A stretch of DNA of 64,000 nucleotides from Psilocybe azurescens (taxonomy: Eukaryota > Basidiomycota > Agaricomycetes > Agaricales > Agrocybaceae), in contig JAJIRX010000555.1 in the NCBI GenBank assembly GCA_023853785.1, positions 372,001 to 436,000 on the forward strand, in the 5' to 3' direction. The notes under the pieces were generated by a model. The model was given only the letters and a program-made list of their open reading frames with translations, was not told the origin of the DNA and did not search any database. Made by a program: the position numbers and the translations under genes. Positions 12,860-22,578 of the stretch are shown piece by piece. How positions within the stretch are numbered: the stretch's first letter is position 1; each line of letters begins with the position of its first letter.

Positions 12860-13665
12860 ATAACCCACCTAAGAAGTATTCTGGGCTGCATTATGTTTTC
12901 AAGCAAGCGTCATGTACGCTGTCGCCACTTCCCTCCACGAGTGCTCTTGATGCGATAGACACTTCACACGTCTCATCGACCATGAAAGCCTCGTCAGCCC
13001 TTCGGGCATTGGAGTCTTCCGAGTCTGCCCTCGCAGATAATTCCCCTGCCCTAAAGCTGTTCAGGATTCCAAACGATCATCCATGGCGTATGACGCCTAT
13101 TTGGAAAAGTACCTGCAGCTCCAAAAGTCCACTAAGACGAGCAAAAGAGGTGTAATTCCTCCCCGTTCTGTGTTGAACAGAAGTATGAGACAGTAGCAAC
13201 AGTTTCGGACAACCTCTTATTTATTTATACAGATTCGTCATTTTGTACTTTCAGACATCGGACATCTTTGACTTATTATATCATATCGTGTGTATATACA
13301 ACTGTCTGTCTGTATTAGAATTGGTGTGGAGATATACTTATTTATCATTCAATTTAAACCATTCAGATTGCGATTGAACAATGAATTTTTCCAAGAAAAT
13401 GTTACTGTCATGTACAAAAATGCTAGGATTGTTGAAATCCGGATACCGCAACTACAACACGCAAAGGTCCTGCTTCCTCAAATGAAGCACCCCGCGGGCC
13501 ACATCATGCAGCATCGTGCCCCTTGTTTTTGGGTGACGGCCATCACCATCTATATTGAATATTATCCCCACAAGCACGGAACGGTCAAGACAAGCAGTTC
13601 TTTCGAACGATCGTCATAAGTTAACCAGATCGCGAACGCTGTTGAAGCGGAAGATATGAATCAAT
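12860..13665. other. Downstream of the small gene; possible extra exons, otherwise empty
   Basis: About 800 bases. The first 340 contain two short open stretches that could be further exons of the preceding small gene (around 12915-13045 and 13080-13196). The remainder is AT-rich 3' flank shared with the convergent MET6 gene; the frame 13290-13619 shows no protein-like character. Confidence 0.5.
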
Positions 13666-16380
13666 TTAAGCGTAGTTCTCACGAGCCCACTTGGCACCCT
13701 CGACAAGGTTGACGAGCGAAGCTAGAGAAAGTACAGAATATTAGACATGAAATTATAATCATTACAAATGGAAACTAACCTTCAGTCTCCTTCCAGCCAC
13801 GGGTCTTGAGACCGCAATCAGGGTTGACAAAGAGAAGGGAGTCGGGCAGGATATCAAGCATAGACTTGAGACGATCCTTGATTTCCTGAGATCCAGGAAC
13901 ACGAGGAGAGTGGATATCGTAGACGCCTGGACCAATCTGATTGGAGTAGCCGTAGTGCTTGAAAGTGTTTAAGAGCTTCATGTCGCTCTTAGAGGCCTCA
14001 ATAGAGATGACATCGGCATCAAGACGTTGAATGGAAGGGAAGATATCGTCAAAGTCGGAGTAACAGAAGTGAGAGTGGGTTTGGAGTTGATCGGTAACAC
14101 CAGCAGTGGCCAGCTTGAAGGAGTCGACAGCCCACTTGAGATATTCATCCCAGTCAGAGCGGCGAAGGGGCAACTAGAGAAAAACATCAGCATACATGGG
14201 GAGCAGGGGGTAATGGAGTAACATACTCCTTCACGGATGGCGGGTTCATCAACCTGAATGGCGCTGATGCCAGCCTTCTCGAGATCGATGACCTCATCGC
14301 GGAGGGCAAGAGCAAGTTGCTTGGATTGCAACTCCCTGGAAACATCGGCACGAGGGAAAGACCAGTTGAGGATGGTGACGGGGCCGGTAAGCATACCCTT
14401 CATAGGCTTCTTGGTCAAGCTCTGAGCATAGCTGGACCACTTGACGGTCATAGGGTGGGGACGGCTGACGTCGGAGACGATGATGGGGGACGGACATAAC
14501 TAGATAGGGGACATAATGAGAAGATGCTACCTGTACAGTCAAAGAAAGGAATTGATTTACCGAGAACCGTAGCTCTGAACCCAGGCGTTCTGGGTGAAGA
14601 CAAAGCCGTGGAGTTGTTCACCGAAGTATTGAACCATGTCATTTCGCTCAGGCTCTCCGTGGACCAATAGGTCAAGGCCGATCTTCTCCTGGAAGCGGAC
14701 GACGGTTTCAATTTCCTTCTTGATGAAGTCTTCGTATTGTTCGTTGGTAATTTCACCCTTGCCGAGCTTGGCACGAGCTTGACGAATCTCCTTGGTTTGC
14801 TATGGGATATAAAGAGTTGGTAAGGTTCTATCAGGGTATAAGAGCATGACTCACTGGGAAAGAGCCGATAGTGGTGGTGGGGAATTTGGGTAAGTTGAGG
14901 TGCTTAGCCTGAACATCCTTGCGAACGGTAAAGGGGCTTTTACGCTCCAACTGATCGGGGGTGATGGCAGATACGCGCTTGCGAACACTGTCATCGGAGC
15001 TAGACTCGAACTCACGACGCTTAGCGATGGAGACCTTGTTTTGTTCAAGGGCAGCAGCGATAGCGGCATCCTGGGATCCGGAGAGGACAGCAGCAATGGT
15101 TGCAACTTCGGCTGCCTTCTCCAAAGCGAAAGAGAACCAGTCTTTTGCTCAGCGGTGAGCTTGTTCTCGTTGGCGAGGGTGACGGGAGTGTGGAGGAGAG
15201 ACGAGGATGTGGCAACGATGACGCGGTCTTGACCGAGAATATCAATAGCCTTTTGCCCGAGCTTGATGGCAGCAGCAAAATCTGTCTTCCAGATGTTACG
15301 GCCAGAAACGAGACCGAGCGACAAGATGATGTTGGTCGACTTAATGGCGGTGGCAACAGGCTCGAGTTGTCCTGGGGCTCTATCGAGGTCAATGTGAAGA
15401 CCAGCTACTGGGAGCTTGGCGACGAAATTCACGTTGCTGTCCAGACGGGAGAAGTAAGTGGTGAGGAGGATTTTAGGGAAACTTTGGAAAGAGCAGTATA
15501 TGCCGTTGCGAATTGAGATTCCAAAGTGGAAGCGCTGTCGAGGACAAGGACGGGCTCGTCGACTTGGACCCAATCAGCACCAGCTGCCTTGAGATCACCG
15601 AGGAGGGTCTCGTAAATAGGGAGGAGCTTGGGGAGGAGGCTGATTGGCTGAAATCCTGGCTTGGCATCCTTGCTGGCTTTGCCGAGGACGAGGAAAGAGA
15701 CGGGGCCAAGAACAACAGGACGAGTGGTGATACCTGCAGCTTGAGCCTCTTTGAACTCCTCAACAGCCTTGTTGAAGTTCAATTTAAAGTCAGTCTCCTC
15801 GGAGAACTCGGGCACGACAAAATGGTAGTTCGAGTCGAACCTACATGGCAAGAGTAGAGATTTATCAAATCCAAAAGATTTCCCCCCAGAAATAAATACG
15901 AACGCACCATTTCTTCATCTCGGATGCGGGGACGTCGACGCCGTCAGCTTGGCGACCACGACCCATGGCAAAGTAAACATCGAGAGGAGACAATCCGAGT
16001 CCAACGTAACGCTTGGGGATAACGTTGAAAGCAGCGGAATGGTCAAGAACGTGATCGTAGAGAGAGAACTCGCCACTATAAGAGAAGTCGCGTTAGCCTG
16101 ATAATAATTGGTTTAAGGGGTGATATCATACCTGGGGACGAAGTCAACGCCTTTGGACTTGACACTGGTCCAGCTGGCCTTTTGACATCAGCAGCAACTT
16201 TGGTGAGGTCATCAGCAGAGATTTTCCCGGCCCAGTAGGCCTCAACAGCTTTCTTGACTTCACGGTTAGCACCTAGACATCAAAGCCGTGTCAGTCCTGA
16301 GATCACGGAAGCTAGCACACGCAAACCGAAACATTGTGCTTACCGATGCGAGGAAAACCGAGCACACTGGAGGAGACCAT
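13666..16380 (-). CDS. met6: Cobalamin-independent methionine synthase
   Basis: Transfers a methyl group from 5-methyltetrahydrofolate (polyglutamyl form) to homocysteine, the last step of methionine synthesis, in the cytosol. Begins [20 protein letters not shown] and ends [13 protein letters not shown]. Seen along the gene: [51 protein letters not shown], and in the catalytic half [33 protein letters not shown] and [16 protein letters not shown], which supply the His and Cys zinc ligands. Length (about 765 residues) fits MetE/Met6. One frame break: at T4 16180-16183 the reading DVKRPAGP should be [19 protein letters not shown], so one A of the coding strand seems to be missing. Upstream lies a 690-base non-coding stretch. 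Confidence 0.95.
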
Positions 16381-17068
16381 TTTTTATCGCGAGGTATATG
16401 GGAGTAAGAGATGAAAGAGATTCTTAAAATTTTGGATGAGATTGCGCTTATAAGACGCCTGCACGTGCCCCTAGGCCCCTGATAATCGATCGCAACAAAT
16501 TCGCCACCATTGTGCGATGATTTCACCTGATATTTCAAAATGGCTCCACAATTTTATTCCATCCCCATGAGCGCGCATTCGTCGTCTATGCCCTGTCGTT
16601 CAGCGGGGTTCCAGCGTTGGAAATCGTTAAGAAGCATCAGCTGTCACCTTGATGAACTTCACAGTTAAAAATACTCAGGAGCCAATCTCATAACCCTGTT
16701 AAAATCATATATATTTCACAGAAGTTCTTTTCGCTACTATGTATTTTACCTCGAGGTCCAACATGGAACCATAACTACATACGATTTCTCTACGCGAGAC
16801 GGGTTTACTGTTTTATAGTCCTCGGCCGAGGGAATTTTGTTTTTTCATGTCAATCGCGGATGTGGTTTGTGGTGATATCAAGTTTCGTGAAGGCCAGTCC
16901 ACTAGACAGGGGGTGCTGTAACGACGGTGATGACGAGTGACATTTAAAGTCCAAAGTCCACAACCGACTTGGAAGAAATGATTAGTTCCGGTATCAATTA
17001 AAAGTAGCAAACGGGGACTTACCTATCCAGATAGTGGTGTTCAAAGAAAGTATTTAAAAAAAAGACAA
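16381..17068. other. Intergenic: MET6 promoter side
   Basis: 688 bases between the MET6 start and the end of the kinase gene, both on the minus strand. Pyrimidine/purine tracts are visible near the MET6 ATG; otherwise I see no gene, repeat or clear regulatory element. Confidence 0.5.
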
Positions 17069-18529
17069 TCAAGCGCTCGCATTGGAACTGGAGAGACCTC
17101 TGAGTCGTTGAATGGCTGAACGGAAGAAATCTCCTCTAGATCTTTTGGATTTGACCTTTGTCGGCTTCGGCTTGAACTTGCTGATGAAAGTGGCGCTTGG
17201 AAGTTGTACAGACTCTCCGAGCCCCTCTTCATCCGGGATGTCGGGCACGACAATCGACGGCTCAATTGCGTGTGTAGCCGGCGTTATAGGTCCTTGCTCT
17301 CGGGACCCGACGATGACCCCGATGACGGACCTGAAAGGGAATCCACCGAGTCGCCGATAGTAAAAATACCCAACGCATTGTTCACAGGATTGATATCACG
17401 AAAGTGTGAAGGGATTTTTCTTGCGACGTGTGGGTGGTCGACAACAGGACTGGCGAAGACATAACACTCATCGGAACCTTGAGAAGGCCTCGAACAATGT
17501 TTGGAGAAGATATACTGGCCCGCAGGCTTGGACGCAACTGGTCGACAAGCTTCAGCAGGCGGTGTCTTCTTGACGTCTGTGCGTGTCTTGGTAGGTGGCG
17601 GTTCATCGGCGAAGAATACCTCGATTTGGACAAACTCGGTGCGCAGTGACGGTAAAGAGATTCTACGCAGAGGATTGATGGTGAAGATCTTCTTCAAAAG
17701 CGTGTTGATTCCCTCTGAAATGGGCAAAACTTGACGAAGAAAATCATTGTCGTGGAGATATGCCGAGAAGCACTCGTCTTCTGGTATAGCGTATCGCCAA
17801 GGGTTGCGTCCAGTGACCATGTTGGTCAGGATGACACCGAGAGCCCAGACGTCATTGTGTCGTGTTGAATATTTCCCGGTAGTGATTCCTCGACCGATAC
17901 ATTCTAAAGTGGAGGTGGCAATGGGTTAGATGGTGATGGGGACAGTGAACGAATGACCCACCTGGACTCATGTAGTAAGAACTTCCGCAGCCGAAATCAT
18001 GACAGATTGGACTCTGAATCGACAATCCGAAATCGGCTAAGCGCACATCTGTGCCGTCGCGAGAACAAAGGACATTCTCGGGCTTGATATCCCGGTGGAA
18101 GACACCCAAATCGTGACAGTATTGGACGCCATCTATAAGCTGAAGAAAAGCACTCTTGATAAGATGTCCATTGTTATGAAAGATCTGTCGCTCAGTGATG
18201 GCAGCAAACAAGTCTCCGCCGGCGCATAAGTCCAAGACGACGTAGACAAACTTGTCGTCGTTGAAGTGACGGTAGAAAGTGACGACGTTTGGATGACTAG
18301 AGACAAGTTTGTGTAGCGTGAACTCTCGTTGTTGGAGCAATTCGGTATGAGAGCCTGGCTCTGGTTTGTTAAGGCATTTAACCGCGTAGAAGGTTGACTT
18401 GGAAGAAGTATCGAAGGCACGGTAAACCTTTCCATAAGCGCCAGCGCCAAGAGATTCGAGAAGATGAAAGCCATTGAGGACACGACCAGTGAAGTCGGGC
18501 ATGAGTTCGGTTTGAGCAATGCGTCCCAT
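17069..18529 (-). CDS. Serine/threonine protein kinase, Ran1/Ksp1/Sks1 type
   Basis: Kinase domain at the N-terminus: glycine loop LGAGAYGKVYRAF, catalytic Lys in FYAVKCLNK, catalytic loop VFHRDIKPENVL, then ADFGLSIQSP and YYMSP spliced to ECIGRGITTG, then NDVWALGVILTNMV. The pattern with CHDFGCGSSYYMSPECIG resembles fungal Ran1/Pat1, Ksp1, Sks1 and Vhs1, kinases linked to nutrient and differentiation control. A low-complexity tail follows and the gene ends RGLSSSNASA. Between GSSSGPES and REQGPITPATHAIEP the frame changes by one near 17303-17318; either a base is missing in a G run or a very short (39-base) intron is used. I favour the missing base. Start ATG 18529. Confidence 0.85.
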
Positions 18530-19007
18530 GATTGGTTATTGAATAAAGTTGAAGATGGTGTTGTGAATAAATAAAGATTGAAAGAATGAATACAAGCGTC
18601 AGAGACCAGCTGAAGATTGAGTGGTAGGAAAGAAGTAAAAGTGATGAAGGTTGTAGTTGTGAGTTGTGGGAGGACGACAAGAAAAACATCGAGATATAAT
18701 GATTTTCTGAGCCTAGTCTGAGACAGTAGATAAAGGAGAAGATACCAGATTGAACCAGGAGCGACATAAGTTTGGAGGAGGTGTGGATTACGATTCTGAC
18801 TGGGGACATACAAGTGATTGAGGTTAAGTCACGGCTGGGGTAACTTACCCCTGAGTACATACCCCGCTATTTGTCCGAGTTACCTCCACTCTCCCCTGAT
18901 CCCGGCCCGCGCTTTCTAAATCTGCTGTAAATGAGAGAGACACTCGGCCCTCGGGTCTCATATATAAACCCTGTCTTGCCCTTTCTCATCTCCTTGTTCC
19001 CCCCACA
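18530..19007. promoter_or_regulatory. Divergent promoter region, kinase / xylitol dehydrogenase, with TATA box
   Basis: 478 bases separate the divergent ATGs. A TATA element (CATATATAAACCC, 18959-18970) sits about 40 bases before the xylitol dehydrogenase start, followed by a C/T-rich leader. The region also holds a near-perfect palindrome at 18837-18851 and several C-rich tracts. Confidence 0.6.
18837..18851. repeat. 15-bp palindrome GGGGTAA-C-TTACCCC
   Basis: A perfect 7-bp inverted repeat around one central base. Its left arm includes CTGGGG, which fits the SYGGRG consensus of carbon-repression factors of the CreA/Mig1 type. A regulatory role is inference. Confidence 0.5.
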
Positions 19008-20753
19008 ATGGCTACAGATAACCCCTCATTTGTCCTCCGTGGTGTCGAAGATGTCGTCTACGAAGAGCGCCCTGTCCCAGAAAGTCAGTCATTTTACCAA
19101 TCTCGGCTTCTGAGATCCCTACCAGTTCCCCTGACAGAAATGATTATCTAGTCAAAGAAGATGAGGTCCTTGTGGCCGTAAAAAAACAGGCGCTTATCTT
19201 TTCTTTTCGTACTGATCTACAACTGCTTATGCTCTGCCTCTTCTAGGGATCTGTGGCTCTGATGCAAGTAATTCTTCGATGGACTGGCCAATCATGATCA
19301 TTAACCGAATGTTTTTAGGTCCATTATTTGGTACATGGTCGCATTGGCGACTTCGTTGTTGAAAAGCCCATGGTTTGTCTGTTTACAATGTCGATGTTGA
19401 TCCTAGTTGAGAGAAGCCAAAATCAGGTTCTTGGACACGAATCCGCTGGTATCGTCACAAAAGGTACAGCATATTTATCACTAGACATCTAGAAAATACT
19501 AACAGCGAAATCAAGTCGGATCCAATGTCAAGAATCTCAAAGTGGGCGACAAAGTGGCCATGGAACCAGGAGCAACATGCCGTGAGCTTGTTCTACTCAA
19601 TCGGACTATGATGCTCCTCTCACCATTCGTAAATTTAGGCAACTGCGAGGCATGCAAAGCTGGACGTTACAATGTATGTATCTTGCATCCTTTGCATCAA
19701 CATCATCCCAGTTGACCTCATGTTTACCGACAGCTGTGCACGGACATCGTCTTTGCTGCCACACCTCCCTACGACGGAACCTTGGGTCGTTTCTACCGCC
19801 TACCGGCTGATCTGGCATACCCTCTCCCAGAGAACGTCACCCTTGAAGACGGCGCTATGGTACGGATGTCAGCATTGCAATGTCAATTTGTGCAGTACTG
19901 AGCCTTCTCTAAAGATGGAGCCCCTTGCTGTAGGTGTTCATTCAGTGTCGAATCTAGGCGGCTTCCGTGCTAGTCGCTCCATCGCCGTCTTTGGCTGTGG
20001 TCCGGTAGGACTCCTGTGCATGGCAGTCGCTAAGGCCATTGGCGCTTCACGGATCATAGCCGTCGATATTGTTCCGGCCCGTCTTGAGTTCGCCAAATCA
20101 TACGCCGCTACCGATACATACCTCCCACCCAAATTTGAGGAAGGAGAAACCAGGATTGATTACAGCAGGAGAAATGCGAACTTGATGAAGGAGAAACTTG
20201 GAATTGAAGAGAGAGGAAAGAATGGCATCGACCTCGTCATCGACGCCAGTGGTGCGGAAGTTTCTATTCAAACTGGCTTCTATATTGTGAAGTCGGGTGG
20301 AACCTTTGTACAGGTATGTCGGAACCCAAATGCTACATTCAAAGTCATTCATGTTAATTGTATCTTACAGGTTGGAATGGGAAACCCCCATGTCACTTTG
20401 GATCTTGGTCAACTTATGACAAAAGAACTCAACTACAAGGGCTCTTTCCGATACGGGGTGAGTTTCTATCATCGCTCTAGGGTGGGATGTATGTTGCTGA
20501 CCTATATATGTAGCCTGGTGACTACCCCCTTGCCATTTCGTTTGTGGCGCAAGGAAAGATAGACTTGAAGCCTTTGGTAACTCATAGGTCGGCGACACCA
20601 GAACTCACTACATCTAATTTTCTTTTCTGACGCCTTGATAGATATAAATTCGAGGATGCAGTCGCCGCATTCAAAGCTACCCGGACCGGAAAGAGCGAAG
20701 ACGGAAAGGGTGTCATTAAGGCCATTATCTCAGGGCCGGATGCTGAGGAGTAA
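19008..20753 (+). CDS. xyl2: Xylitol dehydrogenase (D-xylulose reductase)
   Basis: Zinc-dependent medium-chain dehydrogenase that oxidises xylitol to D-xylulose with NAD+, in pentose catabolism. The start MATDNPSFVLRGVEDVVYEE is typical. Catalytic zinc residues are in GICGSDVHY, GHESAGIV and MEPLAVGVHS; the structural zinc cysteines are present as CRNCEACKAGRYNLC after splicing. The Rossmann motif is GCGPVGLLCMAVAKA, then AVDIVPARLEFAK. Late exons give VGMGNPHVTLDLGQL, ELNYKGSFRYG and KFEDAVAAFKATRTG, ending SGPDAEE. At least seven introns. At the A7 run 19180-19186 one A seems missing (VLVAVKKTG needs A8), and the following intron would then start with GC rather than GT; both may be errors at the same spot. 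Confidence 0.93.
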
Positions 20754-21219
20754 TGGCTGTAGATTATAGAGGGTATATTCGGGGAATTTAAGCTATTTGT
20801 AAAGTATATAAGACCGACATTTCTCAATGAATGAATATGTTCATCATTCCAGGTGCCCCTATCTATGAAATCGTCACTTATAAACATTGCACCAAATGCT
20901 AATCAACATCAACATCTCCGACCAACACTTGACTCAACTTACAGTAAATTTAAACACTTTTCCATATTATTCAAAGTGCTTTCAACGATTATCTAGCGTG
21001 GATTAGACGCCACGAATATCGGAACCATCCAGGAAATATCACGAAGAGTTTGCTGGCTGCAAGCTGGCCGGTACATAGGTACCGCTAAGGTACCAAACAT
21101 ATCAATCCGAACAAAGCTTGCGTCGGTTCGCTGTTTTCAATTATCGTGCAGCGTGCTTCCTCTAGAAGCCCTGAGCTCAAGCGCCTGCCATAATCTGATA
21201 TCTATCCACCGGCCGGACA
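20754..21219. other. Intergenic between xylitol dehydrogenase and unknown gene
   Basis: 466 bases holding the 3' end of the dehydrogenase and the promoter of the next gene on the same strand. No ORF, RNA gene or repeat seen apart from GGTACC-rich short motifs near 21070-21092. Confidence 0.5.
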
Positions 21220-22482
21220 ATGACTTACTCAACCCGCAATTCATTCTATCTTCGTATATCCAAGAACATTGTGTTACCAATATACGTAAGCTATATCGGC
21301 GTACCCTTCGCGTTTCCTCTGGTATTTGATCTACTTAACTTGCAATACAGGTCTATTTGGATGAACGACATGTGAACTGGATGTCGGACAAAGTTCTTCA
21401 GCATGTTTTATCCGACCTGCGCCCTCAGTGAGAATCCGTGAATCGTCATAGTCTTTGTTGAACGCTATGCTGAATAACAGTCTACGCGTAGCATTTTACC
21501 AAAATTGAAAGCTGAAGTCGATAGTCTTACAGGAGGTGCTTCAGTACAGAAGAATGCAACAGTGGATACTCATAGAGGAGGTGAGTATTATTGCGTTTGC
21601 TTCACGTTTACATACGGTAATGGATGTTACTTTACCTTTTACTTCTAGAGTCCTATCAATTTTGCTATTTCATTCGCAAAACGGAGCCGCATTCGGTTGT
21701 CATCAAGGTGAGCAATATAAAGTCATCATTATCAACACATAAGATAGCATAAAGTTGGCTCATAGACCAGAAGCTTTCGGGCGGCGCCCAAGAGACACAC
21801 TTCGAATCTTGCAGTACCGCCAACTACATCAAGCAAAAAACGGGCGAAAAGGAAGGAAGCATCATCCACTAATAATACGATAAGCAAAAAACGTAGAAAA
21901 AATGATCGATCCCTCGTTGACGCCGAAGGTGACATAGAAACGACGGGCGATCAGCACGCCGCCAGTGCAGACGAAGCTGAAAACGCCACAGACGTCAACA
22001 CACCTCCCATCGAGCTTGAAATAGAGGAAGAAGAAGAAAAGCCAAAACCCATCTTAGGTCTGAAATACCAAGGGTTCAGTATATACGGCCAGTGTCTTTG
22101 TGTCGTCGTCGAGCCTTGGCCTGTTGTGCGGTCGACGACAGTAGCCCCGTTGTTTGCGAAACCCGTTTCTGCTGGAAGGGCCGCACTTCGGGAGTCGAGC
22201 GCCCGGGCACAAACACCTCTGTTCCTCCCTGAAGATCCCGAAGATGCTGAAACCCACCATCATGCCGATGCTCCTCGTCGTTCAACCATCAACCAGTCTT
22301 ACCTCAATCAGGTTCTCCACGAAGTTGATGTGTCTGACGATGAGGACGACATGGGTGGGATGCTAGAATTTAGTCAAGTTCTCCACAATATAGGTGGCAC
22401 CAGAGCAGGGGCTGTCAACGACGACGACGATATGGATGGATCTGTACTCTTTGGCGATGCGGATGAGTTCAAAGAGTTGTGA
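21220..22482 (+). CDS. Uncharacterised protein with conserved-looking N-terminus and acidic tail
   Basis: Five exons with good splice signals; ATG at 21220, stop 22480-22482. N-terminal exons read MTYSTRNSFYLRISKNIVLP, VYLDERHVNWMSDKVLQHVL, SDLRPHILPKLKAEVDSLTG and YQFCYFIRKTEPHSVVIK, which look like a compact folded domain. A basic segment follows (PPTTSSKKRAKRKEASSTNN, then SKKRRKNDRS, nuclear-localisation-like), then acidic IELEIEEEEEKP, a second compact motif GLKYQGFSIYGQCLCVVVEP, and a strongly acidic tail (EVDVSDDEDDMGG, DDDDMDG). The composition suggests a nuclear protein. I do not recognise the family. No frame break. It is convergent with the mitochondrial EF-G2 gene, 96 bases away. 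Confidence 0.75.
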
Positions 22483-22578
22483 AATTTTTATAAAATTAAG
22501 GTTGTTGTAATATAATTTTGTAGTTCCACTATAGCATTTGAGATGTTTCAATTTTGCCAACCCTATTTCCACCTAGGC

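Noticed and set aside
13290..13619. Plus-strand ORF after the small gene
   Set aside because: Composition looks random and it sits in the AT-rich 3' flank of MET6; no splice context.
14900..15516. Long plus-strand ORFs inside MET6
   Set aside because: Antisense shadows of GC-rich, codon-biased MET6 exons.
17280..17330. A 39-base intron in the kinase tail
   Set aside because: The donor is poor (GTCCGT) and a one-base loss in a G run explains it, though I cannot fully exclude splicing.
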